From Piliocolobus tephrosceles (taxonomy: Eukaryota; Chordata; Mammalia; Primates; Cercopithecidae), in assembly GCF_002776525.5 (NCBI RefSeq), contig NC_045447.1, positions 24,239,002 to 24,303,001 on the forward strand: 64,000 nucleotides of DNA. Direction: 5' to 3'. The notes under the pieces are model-generated. The model saw only the letters and a list, made by a program, of their open reading frames with translations. It did not search any database and was not told the origin of the DNA. Positions 36,101 to 45,104 of the stretch are shown in pieces (position 1 is the first letter of the stretch; every line of letters begins with the position of its first letter). Made by a program: the position numbers and the translations under genes.

Positions 36101-39100
36101 GAAAAGCTCTCAAAAAAAGAACCTTAAAGTTGAGCTTCAGAGACAAGTCTAAAAGAAAGGAAGGTCATTGGAAGTGTCAGGGGAGGAAAGTGGACAGCAG
36201 AGAGGCAAGATTCCCATCAACAAAAATATTTTCATTCTCATTTCTCTCATCACAGAGTGCCCAGGCTGGGCAGCAGAAGCTTTGTAATCATACCTGCGCT
36301 ATGGGCATCTGTGTGAGTGTTGGGATCAAAAGGACCACAGTTGGTCTAAACTGTGCTTTCTTTCCCAATAGGCTCTAAAAGGACAGGAGTTTGCACCTTC
36401 ACCTCAGCAAGTTTGTAAGTATGCTCATCTTCAATGCCTTTCCTTGTGGGGAACAAGAACATTTCTAGTGGTTCTGACTGTAGGAAGTTCAGCGATGAGT
36501 CTTTAAGTATAAGTTGCTAAGCTGAGGGATGCAAATCCAGAGGAGAAGTGAGGCTCCGCTGCAGGCACGAAGAAGGCAAAATGGCACCATGGCCAAGTGC
36601 GTGGCCTGTGGAACTGATGGCCTGAACTCAAACCCCGACTCTGGAATCTACTAGCAGTGTGACTTTGGGCAAATAATTTCACCTGTCTCTGCCTGCATTT
36701 ACTCACCTGTAACAATGGTTAGACTAGATCCTACTCAACAGGGTTAATGTGAATTAAATCAGATAATTCCTATAAAGGGGTTAGAACAATGTCTAGCACA
36801 TCAAAAGTATGCAATAGATTTTTGCTTTTTATCATCATCAGCAATACCATATTTATAACGCAATTAGACCATGCCTAATCCAACATAATAGTTTCTGAGA
36901 ACCAAAGGGAAATTCTAAGGTCTTCTCCAGAACTAATAGGCAAACAGAGGCCCAGAGAGGGAAAAGGATCCACCAAGGTCATATAGCTAAAGAATAGTTC
37001 CCATCCACTCCTCGTCCCATTTCTTTTGGGTCTATTCAGTGAATATAGTTAAAGGGACCATGGAAGAAGGCAAAAAGCCAATTCACTCCCATGAAGGAAG
37101 TTTGAGGGAAGGAGCAGTGCGTTGTGCTTTATTGAGCATTGGCCATGTGCAAAGTTCATGCAAGGCACCTCCATCTATACTGTGCCCATCTTAGCTGAGA
37201 TGAGAAAATAGCATCTCAGGCAGGCTAGATAAACTTGCCCAAACCCATGGGGCCAAGATTCATTTGTGTTCAAGACTCTTTCTTCTGAGTCTTCATGTTC
37301 TTGTTGGTGCTTGCTGCAAGTGCCACATTCCAATCCAAAATCCTGCAAGGAGTGGCACTGGACCAAGTTGGAATAGATCAAGATTTCTCTCCTATCATAG
37401 GCACCATGCAACTCACAAAGGGCCATCTTCATTTCAGTCACTCTTTGTCTCATATGAAGCACATTTTTCCTTTTGTTACAGATGCACCTCTTAGAGCAGA
37501 TGGAGATAAGCCAAGGGCACACCTGACAGGTAAGCCTCCCTGCTGTGTTTTACGGGAGACCATGGGCCAGAATCCTGAGATTTCTTTCAGCAGTTTAGCA
37601 AAATTCATTCTAGTGGCTTAAACTGAAAACTACATTCCTTGGTAAGAGACTCCTCCCCTCAATATTCCAGTGTGTGTGTGTGTGTGTGTGTATACATATG
37701 TGTGTGTGTACACACACACACACGTTTCCTTTATCCACTCATCTGTTGATGAACACTTAGGTTGATTCCACATTTTTACTGTTGTGAATAGTGCTGCAAT
37801 AAGCATGTGAGTGCAGGTGTCTCAGTGGAGGGTTTTTTGGATGTCTTCTTCCCTGTGGGGGGTCCAAAGGCCCATGTCTCTTGGACATTTTCTTTCAGAT
37901 TCTATCAGCCCTCTTTCTTTCTCTCCTGTCTCTCTCTCTCATTCATACACTGAGTCATTCAGAAATGGCTTCTCTCCAACTCAGAGCTGCAAGTAATTCT
38001 GGATCTGGTCACAGACAAAAAGTCCCCAGAGTTGCCAATTTATCTAGTTCATCTGTGCCCTATTCAAGATGATGTAACTAAATGTTTACCTTCAGGGAGG
38101 TGTTTCCAAAGAATTTTCATCGGTGTATGGAAATCAAGAGAAATTCCATACTATCACCAGTTGGCTAATTTTCCAAGTCTAGTGTAGAAATTCCATGCAC
38201 CTCACACCTAGAGTTTCTATACCTCTGAGACTCCAGAGGAAAGAGCAAGACAGTACAGAAGGATACGTTAAAATCCATTGAAAACCTAGAAGGTTAAAAA
38301 GGAAGCATACCCTCCTGACCTATAAGAAAATTTGCAATCTGCAGGGGGCTATCCTTGTGGCCCAAGACATTGGTGTTACCATTTGACTAAGAGGAAATTA
38401 TTTGTGGTGAGCTCTGAGTGAGGATTAGGACCAGGGAGATGCCAAGTTTCTATCATTTACCTCATGCCTGTAAGACAAGTGTTTTGTTCCAACTGATGAA
38501 TGGGGATAAAACAGTTCAGTCAATTACTCACAGGGCAAAGAATGGGAATTTGAAAGGTCTGGTGCCTGGCCTTGTCATAAGGTAAACAAGAGAGGTATTC
38601 ATTAGTTTTATTGGAGTCATTTGGGAAAGGATAATTCTTGCAGCAAGCCATTTTCCTAAACACAGAAGAATAGGGGGATTCCTTAACCTTCACTGTTCTC
38701 CAGGATCATAGGTCTGAAAAATTAAAAATTTTCAGGTCAGACCACTCAGTCTCAGAAAGGCAAAGTAATTTGCCCCAGGTAACTAGTCCAAGATACTATT
38801 CTCTTTGAACAAATGTGTATGTCCAATCACATATTCTTCATTCGTTCCTCCCCAAAGTAGTTTTTAGCTGTTAGGTATATTCGATCACTTTAGTGTTTTT
38901 TGAAAATTATATGAGACCCTTTTTTAGCAAAGTCTACGGTTTCCAAATGAGCAAATTAATCCTGTCTCTTGTCTTTGCAGTTGTGAGACAAACTCCCACA
39001 CAGCACTTAAAAAATCAGTTCCCAGCTCTGCACTGGGAACATGAACTAGGCCTGGCCTTCACCAAGAACCGAATGAACTATACCAACAAATTCCTGCTGA

Positions 39101-39435
39101 TCCCAGAGTCGGGAGACTACTTCGTTTACTCCCAGGTCACATTCCGTGGGATGACCTCTGAGTGCAGTGAAATCAGACAAGCAGGCCGACTGAACAAGCC
39201 AGACTCCATCACTGTGGTCATCACCAAGGTAACAGACAGCTACCCTGAGCCAACCCAGCTCCTTATGGGGACCAAGTCTGTGTGTGAAGTAGGCAGCAAC
39301 TGGTTCCAGCCCATCTACCTCGGAGCCATGTTCTCCTTGCAAGAAGGGGACAAGCTCATGGTGAACGTCAGTGACATCTCTTTGGTGGATTACACAAAAG
39401 AAGATAAAACCTTCTTTGGAGCCTTCTTACTATAG
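23898..39435 (+). CDS. TNFSF15: TNFSF15 (TL1A/VEGI), TNF superfamily ligand 15
   Basis: The CDS joins 23898-24107, 36372-36414, 37482-37529 and 38981-39435: 756 nt, 251 residues plus stop, the family's usual length. It is a type II membrane cytokine that binds DR3 (TNFRSF25) as a homotrimer, co-stimulates T and innate lymphoid cells, and is bound by the decoy receptor DcR3. Residues 1-35 are cytosolic, about 36-56 form the membrane segment, about 57-95 the stalk, and about 96-251 the TNF homology domain. Visible landmarks are Cys162 and Cys202 (the expected disulfide), N-glycosylation sequons at Asn133 and Asn229, and the hydrophobic C-terminus ending FGAFLL. The start has a strong context (A at -3, G at +4). 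Compared with the human protein as I recall it, Cys34, Met42, Leu69, Pro81, Leu110, Val149 and Leu171 differ. Confidence 0.98.
26925..27050 (-). repeat. MIR SINE, antisense (intron 1)
   Basis: 'attttgcagatagggacact', 'gaggcccagggaactgaaga' and 'gagccatgatttgaaactgg' follow antisense MIR. Confidence 0.7.
27360..27647 (+). mobile_element. Alu SINE (AluS/Y-like) in intron 1
   Basis: A complete dimer runs from 'ggccgggcacagtggctcac' to an A-rich AAAAAC-repeat tail. Candidate duplications 'aaaaacaaaatct' (left) and 'aaaaacaaagtct' (right, about 27651-27663) differ at one base. The tail boundary is uncertain because the duplication is itself A-rich. It lies in the same orientation as the gene. Confidence 0.9.
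28150..28340 (+). repeat. MIR SINE, sense (intron 1)
   Basis: 'agtttgaattctggctagac', 'ggcctcggcttctttatgtg' and 'gaaatggggataattac' match MIR. Confidence 0.75.
28341..28995. other. Intron 1 stretch, C/T-rich, possible L2
   Basis: 28750-28990 is pyrimidine-rich and may be a diverged sense L2. The 140-residue open frame at 28579-29001 has no splice sites or domain and I reject it as a gene. Confidence 0.35.
29000..29420. repeat. Interleaved sense and antisense MIRs (intron 1)
   Basis: Sense MIR phrases ('gcttcagagtcacacagact', 'ctagcatggtatctggtagg') alternate with antisense phrases ('tattatatagcagaaacc', 'attttagagatgatgaagct', 'aagatttgaatccactct'). This suggests one MIR inserted inside another. 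Confidence 0.55.
29470..29760 (+). repeat. MIR-like fragments, sense (intron 1)
   Basis: 'gtaagtgctcaataaatgcc' at about 29500 is a MIR tail. About 29620-29750 carries another MIR middle and tail ('ctatctataaaatgaggaga', 'tagatgctcagcagacgtg'). Confidence 0.55.
30096..30221 (+). repeat. Three-copy minisatellite (40/46/40 bp)
   Basis: Units at 30096-30135, 30136-30181 and 30182-30221 each begin 'ttgcagctggtaa' and end 'gtgaacata'. The middle unit carries a 6-bp net insertion. Outside the array the similarity stops sharply. Confidence 0.85.
30680..30800 (-). repeat. MIR SINE fragment, antisense (intron 1)
   Basis: 'tttattgatgaggaaacagt' and 'atggagttgggatttccaaa' follow antisense MIR. Confidence 0.6.
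33530..33960 (-). repeat. L2 LINE, antisense (intron 1)
   Basis: 'aggactttgaatgccaagac', 'agtcattgaaggtttatgag' and 'ggtggctttaacagaattg' match antisense L2 coding sequence. Confidence 0.65.
34275..34578. mobile_element. Tigger-family DNA transposon, short copy (intron 1)
   Basis: It starts 'cagtcctccctcagtatcca', contains 'ttcaggaccccagtggatac' and 'tgctcaagtccttgatataa', and ends with 'ccacagttggttgaatctgc' followed by a degraded terminus. It is a non-autonomous Tigger MITE with decayed ends. Confidence 0.8.
34735..35535 (-). mobile_element. L1 3' fragment, antisense (intron 1)
   Basis: The antisense 3' end of an intermediate-age L1: 'attgatacataatattttat', 'tattgaggggtatccatcac', 'tagctcccacatatcaatga', 'catacccagtagtgagattg'. 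The open frames at 35148-35351 and 35371-35568 belong to it. Confidence 0.85.
35640..35850 (-). repeat. MIR SINE, antisense (intron 1)
   Basis: 'cttcaatcctatgagtaatt', 'aagctcagagaggtaaagtc' and 'aaattcagatctgtctgcct' match antisense MIR. It ends about 520 bp before exon 2. Confidence 0.75.
36372..36414 (+). CDS. TNFSF15: TNFSF15 coding exon 2 (43 bp)
   Basis: The acceptor is ATAG|GCTCTAAAA and the donor is GTTT|GTAAGT. It encodes stalk residues 71-84 plus the first base of Tyr85. His81 of the human protein (recalled) is Pro here. At 43 bp it is a micro-sized exon, and skipping it would shift the frame. Confidence 0.95.
36580..36840 (+). repeat. MIR SINE, sense (intron 2)
   Basis: 'tactagcagtgtgactttgg', 'gcaaataatttcacctgtct', 'caacagggttaatgtgaatt' and 'gaacaatgtctagcacatca' give a nearly full-length MIR. 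Confidence 0.85.
37120..37280 (-). repeat. MIR SINE, antisense (intron 2)
   Basis: 'ctttattgagcattggccat' and 'gagatgagaaaatagcatct' match antisense MIR. It ends about 15 bp before the in-frame ATG at 37295. Confidence 0.6.
37406..39435 (+). CDS. TNFSF15: TNFSF15 alternative isoform, VEGI-192 type
   Basis: The first exon runs through the end of intron 2 into exon 3: ATG 37406 to 37529, then 38981-39435. The reading frame is open and gives exactly 192 residues, the published VEGI-192 length. Its first 26 residues replace the membrane anchor with a sequence beginning MQLTKG, and then it joins the shared stalk and TNF homology domain. The start context is good (A at -3). It needs a transcript starting inside intron 2, or retention of its 3' part. 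Function is inferred from the human isoform. Confidence 0.75.
37482..37529 (+). CDS. TNFSF15: TNFSF15 coding exon 3 (48 bp)
   Basis: The acceptor is TTACAG|ATGCAC and the donor is ACAG|GTAAGC. It encodes the end of Tyr85 to Thr100 plus the first base of Val101, the last stalk residues before the TNF homology domain. Its length is a multiple of three, so skipping it would preserve the frame. Confidence 0.95.
37670..37725. repeat. Alternating purine-pyrimidine tract (TG)n-(CA)n
   Basis: Fifty-six bases alternate purine and pyrimidine without a break: a GT run, a TATACATA centre, GT again, then CA. It begins 141 bp after the exon 3 donor. The sequence suits Z-DNA or a long hairpin. Confidence 0.9.
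37726..37825 (-). mobile_element. Small antisense L1 fragment (intron 3)
   Basis: 'ctttatccactcatctgttg', 'ttgtgaatagtgctgcaata' and 'agcatgtgagtgcaggtgtc' are antisense L1 ORF2/3' text. It directly follows the TG/CA tract. Confidence 0.8.
38911..39435 (+). CDS. TNFSF15: TNFSF15 alternative isoform, VEGI-174 type
   Basis: ATG 38911 reads through the end of intron 3 straight into exon 4 and gives exactly 174 residues, matching the original VEGI. The first 23 residues include a hydrophobic run (LILSLVFA) that could act as a signal anchor, and 151 residues are shared with the full-length form. An in-frame GTG lies 18 nt upstream, but there is no earlier ATG. The frame survives, so the isoform is possible in this species. 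Expression cannot be judged from sequence. Confidence 0.75.
   Translation: MRPFFSKVYGFQMSKLILSLVFAVVRQTPTQHLKNQFPALHWEHELGLAFTKNRMNYTNKFLLIPESGDYFVYSQVTFRGMTSECSEIRQAGRLNKPDSITVVITKVTDSYPEPTQLLMGTKSVCEVGSNWFQPIYLGAMFSLQEGDKLMVNVSDISLVDYTKEDKTFFGAFLL
38981..39435 (+). CDS. TNFSF15: TNFSF15 coding exon 4 (TNF homology domain)
   Basis: The acceptor is TTTGCAG|TTGTGAGAC and the stop is TAG at 39433-39435. It encodes residues 101-251, essentially the whole receptor-binding domain. It carries Asn133 and Asn229 sequons and the Cys162/Cys202 pair. Leu110, Val149 and Leu171 differ from human as recalled. The other residues match. Confidence 0.97.
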
Positions 39436-40272
39436 GAGGAGAGCGAATATCATTATGTGAAAGTCCTCTGCCACCAAGTTCCTAATTTTCTTCGTTCAAA
39501 TGTAATTACAACCAGAGGTTTTCTTGGGGCCGGGAGTAGGGGGCTTTCCACAGGGACAATGGTTTAGCTATGAAATTTGGGGCCCAAAATTTCACACTTC
39601 ATGTGCCTTACTGATGAAAGTACTAACTGGAAAAAGGCTGAAGAGAGCAAATATATTATTATGGTGGGTTGGAGGATTGGTGAGTTTCTAAATATTAAGA
39701 CACTGATCACTAAATGAATGGATGATCTACTCAGGTCAGGATTGAAAGAGAAATATTTCAACACCTTCCTGCTATACAATGGTCACCAGTGGTCCAGTTA
39801 TTGTTCAATTTGGTCATAAATTTACTTCAATTCAGGAGCTTTGAAGGAAGTCCAAGGAAAGCTCTAGAAAACAGTATAAACCTTCAGAGGCAAAATCCTT
39901 CACCAATTTTTCCGCATACTTTCATGCCTTGCCTAAAAAAATTAACAGAGAGTTGGTATGTCTCATGAATGTTCTCACAGAAGGAGTTGGTTTTCATGTC
40001 ATCTACAGCATATGAGAAAAGCTACCTTTCTTTTGATTATATACACAGATATCAAAACAAGCAAGGATGAGTTTTACATGTATATCAAAAATACAGCAGT
40101 TGCTTGTATTCAGCAGAGTTTTCTTGACTACCTATTATGTTCTGGGTGCTACCTTAACCCAGAAGACACTATGAAAAACAAGACAGACTTCACTCAAAAC
40201 TTACATGAACACCACTAGATGCTTCCTGATCAAATATCAGTCAGCATACTCTAAAGAATAACTCCAAGTCTT

Positions 40273-40572
40273 GGCCAGGCATGGTGGCTCACGCCTGTAA
40301 TCCCAACACTTTGGGAGGCCAAGGCGAGTGGGTCATCTAAGGCTGGGAGTTTGAGACCAGCCTGACCAACATGGAGAAACCCTGTCTCTACTAAAAATAC
40401 AAAATTAGCCGGGCGTGGTAGCACATGCCTGTAATTCCAGCTACTCAGGAGGCGGAGACAGGAGAATTGTTTGAACTGGGGAGGCAGAGGTTATGGTGAG
40501 CCCAGATCACACCATTGCACTCCAACCTGGGTAACAAGAGCAAAACTCTTTCTAAAAAATAAAAAATAAAAT
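40273..40572 (+). mobile_element. Alu SINE in the TNFSF15 3' UTR
   Basis: A complete dimeric Alu (AluS-like) starts 'ggccaggcatggtggctcac'. The perfect 16-bp duplication 'aataactccaagtctt' occurs at 40257-40272 and 40573-40588. It lies in the sense orientation of the transcript. Confidence 0.93.
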
Positions 40573-41378
40573 AATAACTCCAAGTCTTTAGAAAATATCA
40601 TCTGAAACTGTTACATCAGATTTCTGGCACTCTCCTGACTGTGGAAGATAGCCAACTGACTGTGGATAGCCAGCTGATTAGTTCCCTGAAGAAACCTGAA
40701 GGCAGACACCTAGTTAACTAGATCAACTATATACTGCCATCTCATTGGATGCTGGGAGACAATGGACTTATTCCCTGGAGGAGAGGAAAAAACAAGTCAA
40801 TCACCAAATCTGAAGAAGTTAACCTAGATCTTTGAGGTTTGATTTGCAACTTTATATACAGAGTATTATGTGGGTATTTTTCCTTTAAAATATTCAAAGG
40901 GATTTACATATGGGATTAGCCAATGAGCCTAGCCAAGACCTTCCCTGGAGGAGAGGCTGGACATTGCGGAGGTCCCTTCTGTGTTTCAGTGGGTTCATAT
41001 CCTCTAGTCTGTATGAGTTTCCTATGCTAATATGTCAAGGGCAGGAGAGGCAACTCTGTTCTCTTAGCCTTTGTTGACTTGCCTGTAAAGCAAGAATCTG
41101 CCCATTTGTTTCCAAGGAGCAAATGAGCTCATGAGAATGAAACATGTTAACTTCATGCATTCTGCGCCATCTGAGCATTTTGGCATGATATGACCCTATT
41201 ATAAATGCTTCCTATTCTAGGAGACCTCACAGATGAATCTGAGAGCAAATTTGGCACCAAAATCACTCTCACGCTGGTTTCCAGTAGACTGTAGAGGCAG
41301 AGATGCATTTGAGAGGCTCCTGAGCAGAGTGTCCAGTGTAGTCGGAGTACTTGATCAATATTTCTTGAGTTATAATTA

Positions 41379-41384
41379 AATAAA
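41379..41384 (+). terminator. TNFSF15: Candidate proximal poly(A) signal AATAAA
   Basis: Use would give a 3' UTR of about 1.97 kb. The downstream 40 nt are T-rich (TTTCTGATTTCTCAGTTTGG), which is compatible with cleavage. Confidence 0.45.
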
Positions 41385-44300
41385 AATTAATTTCTGATTT
41401 CTCAGTTTGGAGGTTAAGTTTCTAAATATATTTTCTAACCTCTACTAGGCTAACTTAAACCAGGCCTTTTTCTTGCCTTCAGTTTCTCAAAACAGTCAGC
41501 ACAGACTCAGTGGGAGCACAGAGGAGTATGGTCACCTCCACCTGGCTCACCAGAGTCTTCATAGAGGAAGTGAAGCCTGGAAGAAACTGGGGGGGGGCCC
41601 AGATGACCACAGGGAAAGGGCATCTCAGATGGAGGAATTACCCTTGACTTAAAGCAGAAAAGAAAGATTTCTCAGTAACTCCAAAACTTGCTTGACGAGA
41701 GAATATTCCCTCAACCAATTTCTAGGACAATATTTATTGGTAGATCAAGAATGTTTCCTCAATAACTGTAGTCTAGCTCCATGATCAGAACTAACACCCA
41801 TTAAAAGCATAGAATGTTCTTTCTGAACCAGTCTTCATGGTGCATGAGAGCACCAAGCAGCTTGGGTATGCAGGAGGAGATTTGCACAGAAGAGTGGCCT
41901 ACTCAAACCTGCCCACTGTTCTGTAGGTGATCTGGTGGATCTGGAAATTTATCCCAAGACAGGAATTTCCTAATATTCGAAGACAATTGAGGCTTTGGGA
42001 AATTTTCTGCTGTGTATTTATTTGGCTCCTGTCGTAAGCTTGTTTTTTAAAGAATGCATCATAGCTCAAGTTTTTACTGCTGATTTTGTTAAATTCTGTA
42101 CAGTACAGTATATTTTTTACAGAAAGGCACAGTCAGATGTTCCTAATATGGCTCATGTCAGAACTTCTGTTCCCAAGGCATTACCTCCATAGCAAAAATT
42201 AGTGCACTGTTTTCAAAAGTGAGGTGGGAAAATGCTTTTAAGATCATGTGATGTTCCCCTAAAAGGGGTTAATGGGGTGTATTCCGGGTTTGGGAGGGAG
42301 GAAGAAGCATGCTTTAGAAAATAGTAAATTTAGGGAGCAAATGCTTTGCTGGTTAAACGTCGCTCAAAAGGCTGAATTCAAATCAATTCCACAAACATTT
42401 ACTGAGTACCTACTGGCCCTGGGGACACAGAGATAAATTATTTAGTCTCAGACGTGCTCATTCTAACTTCCCAGCACCTCTACTGTCTACAGATTCTTTA
42501 ATTTATATTGGTTGTATTTGCTAATTAATTTGCTAACTTTAGGCACATGGATCTATTCTCATTATGAAAATGGATGCCATTTGATGAAGGCTGATGACTA
42601 ACAAAATGATTTAAGTGGTTTTTAAAAAATAGCTACTCAAGGATAGTTTTCCATAAATCAAGAAGGTAAAAAACAAAGTTACCCTTTTTTATTGTAGAAT
42701 CCATTATTTAACTCACAGGTAGAGAGAGGTTATTATTTGCTATACTCAAGTTTGATCATCAACAACCTTAAAAATATTGGAACTTCATGAATGACCCAGA
42801 AATGCTTTGAATATCTGTGTTCCTCAGCAAATACAGAGACTATGATCAAAATGCACAGAATCACTAACAGTTTGATGCTAGCATGGTTTCCGTCTATTTG
42901 GGAGAACAGAATTGCTTATGCTACTAAAATTTCTAATTTTTTTTTACTAAGGTACAGTAAGAAAAGGGAAAAGTGTACCTTTTCGCTTCCTGAAATATGT
43001 CAGGTTGAATCAAAAACAGAGCACACCAGAACTCTTGGCTCCATTTCAATCTATTCAGTTCTCATCACCCCAGAGGAAATTCTGCCTCTGTGCTAGTCAA
43101 TAATCCCCCTGGATTATAAAAGTTTAACTAACTCACTGTGCACAAGGCATGGCCATTGCCAACATTCTCTTGCAGTGTATTTTCCCAAGCCCTTACCCAA
43201 TTCTGTTTCCATGATTGTGACATTGGGGATTAATTCTGCAGGACAGAACTGTTTATATTCTGTACCTTAAAAAAACATGCAAAAGTCTCTTGCCTCAAGA
43301 TTTCTGGCTTTCCTATGGCCCAGAGTCCTAGAAGTGTTTTAATATTTGTAGCAGAATTTTCAAGTGTACATCATTATCCTGCATGTTAACATTTTTGCAT
43401 CATATTGGCAGCTGGACCTACAGAGAATTTAGTAGGCTGTTAACCTAATAACCCTTGAATCCTTTTGCACCAGTAGTGAGAGAATGTGGATCAGAGCCAC
43501 CACATCCATGCCCTGTCACTCTCTAATAACCACATTTACAACTTCCCCAGCTCTGAAACACACTTGCCTCCACCTTTCCATCACCCCATTTTAAGATGAA
43601 AATACCATACCAGGCTGGATAGAAGAAGTTACTTGCCCAGGACCACATGATGAATTAAGAGCTCATCTAGAACTAGGATGCTGTCTTCCTGAACCATAAT
43701 CCTGGACTCTTCTAACCTCTCTACTCTTAGCAAATAGACTTCATTTTAATGATTGGAAGGAAGATGGGAGAAGTATTTTCAAATACCTGTAGGACAACAT
43801 GGAAGTGGGAGGAGACTTCTTCTGTATCTCCCCAGAGAAGAGAGCTGGGGCTACGGAGTTGCAGTTACAAGGTTGCCCTCTCTGGCTTGATCCCCAAAGG
43901 AACTTTCTACTCCAAAATAGAATTTTTCTAGGAAGCTATTTCTCAGTCACTGGAGATACTCAAACAGAGGGCTTGTTACAAGGATTTTTGTAGAAGCTAT
44001 TCTTCACAGAAGTTAAGGGAGAGATTAAGCCAAAGGATCTCTGAGGTCTTTTTCAAATCTATGATTATGTGGCCTTTTTTTCATTGACTTCCATGTGTTC
44101 TAGTTGATCATTACAAACCTGGCAGGCCTTCTCAAGAGTTCAGTAATCTGCTATCATTTCCCACTTGTCCAGAGAGTGTCCAACACAAAATACCCCTAAG
44201 ATCTTGGCCAATAGAGAAATGTCATGGAATTTTAGAGATGACAGTATCTGCAGAGTTTATTCCAAGTTACATCATTTCAAGGATGAAGAAACCCAGGCTC

Positions 44301-44880
44301 AGAGGGAGCCATCACCTCCATGCCCTATCACCGTTGGTGGCCAGTGCCAGACAGTAGCTAGTTGGAGTGCTAAAAGTAGAATTTAGATCTCCTAACAATA
44401 ATCCCAGCAGTCTTTCAACTTCATTCATAAATCATTTTTATTTTGAGCATCTGTCACATGGCAGCACTTACTCGAATACTGGAGAGCTGAGAGGGAATGT
44501 GACAGGCAAGTCCTACTCTCACAGTGTATACATTCAGGAGGAACAAGACACACAGTGTCAATAAATAAAGTAGCTGAACTTCATCAAATGATTTTATTCT
44601 TAAAGTCATTAAAGCACATAATGTTCCCCTTTTTTTGTTTCAGGGGTGTAAAGATTCAACAAGTGTAGGTGTTTATGTGGTTTTAGTGACAAACCCCATG
44701 TGCTTTCATTGATTTTATGTTTTATGTTAAAACATCAACCCCAAGGTAAAATGCATATTGTATGTTCTTGGATACATACTTCACTGGTATGCATCCCATG
44801 TCTTTGGGCATAGTGTGTATGAATTCTAATCTCTGTAAATGAAATGTTGTATGTGTTAATATATTTAATAGATGTAACTT

Positions 44881-44886
44881 AATAAA
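44881..44886 (+). terminator. TNFSF15: Distal poly(A) signal AATAAA of TNFSF15
   Basis: AATAAA is followed about 45-75 nt later by a strong GU/U-rich element (TTGTTAATGTGTTCC then TTTGTTTTTC). This is the likely main 3' end. Confidence 0.6.
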
Positions 44887-45050
44887 CTGGCATTGGAGAC
44901 TGAAGAATTTTCACACTAATTGTCAATTCTTTTGTTAATGTGTTCCTTTGTTTTTCTTTCTAGATTAAGTCTAACGGTAACCTCTTGGGATTAAAAAAAA
45001 TGCATCTAATTCTCCATGTACTTGGCTGCAAAATGGCAACTGACTTTCAT

Positions 45051-45104
45051 GGTTATAATAAACCTTAAAACAAACTTAATTTTAAGGTTATAATAAACCT
45101 TAAA
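45051..45104 (+). repeat. Two identical 19-bp repeats just past the gene end
   Basis: 'ggttataataaaccttaaa' occurs at 45051-45069 and 45086-45104. Each also contains the inverted arms AAGGTT or GGTT and AACC, and an AATAAA, so the pair could form hairpins or provide backup poly(A) signals. Confidence 0.75.

Larger units (their letters stand above)
24108..36371 (+). other. TNFSF15: TNFSF15 intron 1 (12.26 kb)
   Basis: It is bounded by GT 24108-24109 and AG 36370-36371. The intron holds an Alu, MIRs, L2, a Tigger, an L1 and a 3-copy minisatellite, listed separately. Between these, 24370-24690, 24700-26900 and 30800-33270 show no named repeat. 25850-26200 may be an unresolved LTR-like relic. 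About 33270-33400 is a sense L2 scrap. No internal exon is convincing. Confidence 0.9.
39436..44905 (+). other. TNFSF15: TNFSF15 3' untranslated region (about 5.5 kb)
   Basis: It runs from the stop to the AATAAA at 44881-44886 plus about 20 nt. It contains an Alu (40273-40572), a proximal AATAAA (41379-41384), an antisense L2 scrap near 42380-42460, an AU-rich TATTTATTT at 42015-42023, an antisense MIR at about 43580-43740 and an antisense L2 near 44420-44560. The open frames inside it are not genes. The total gene span of about 21 kb agrees with the human locus as recalled. Confidence 0.75.
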
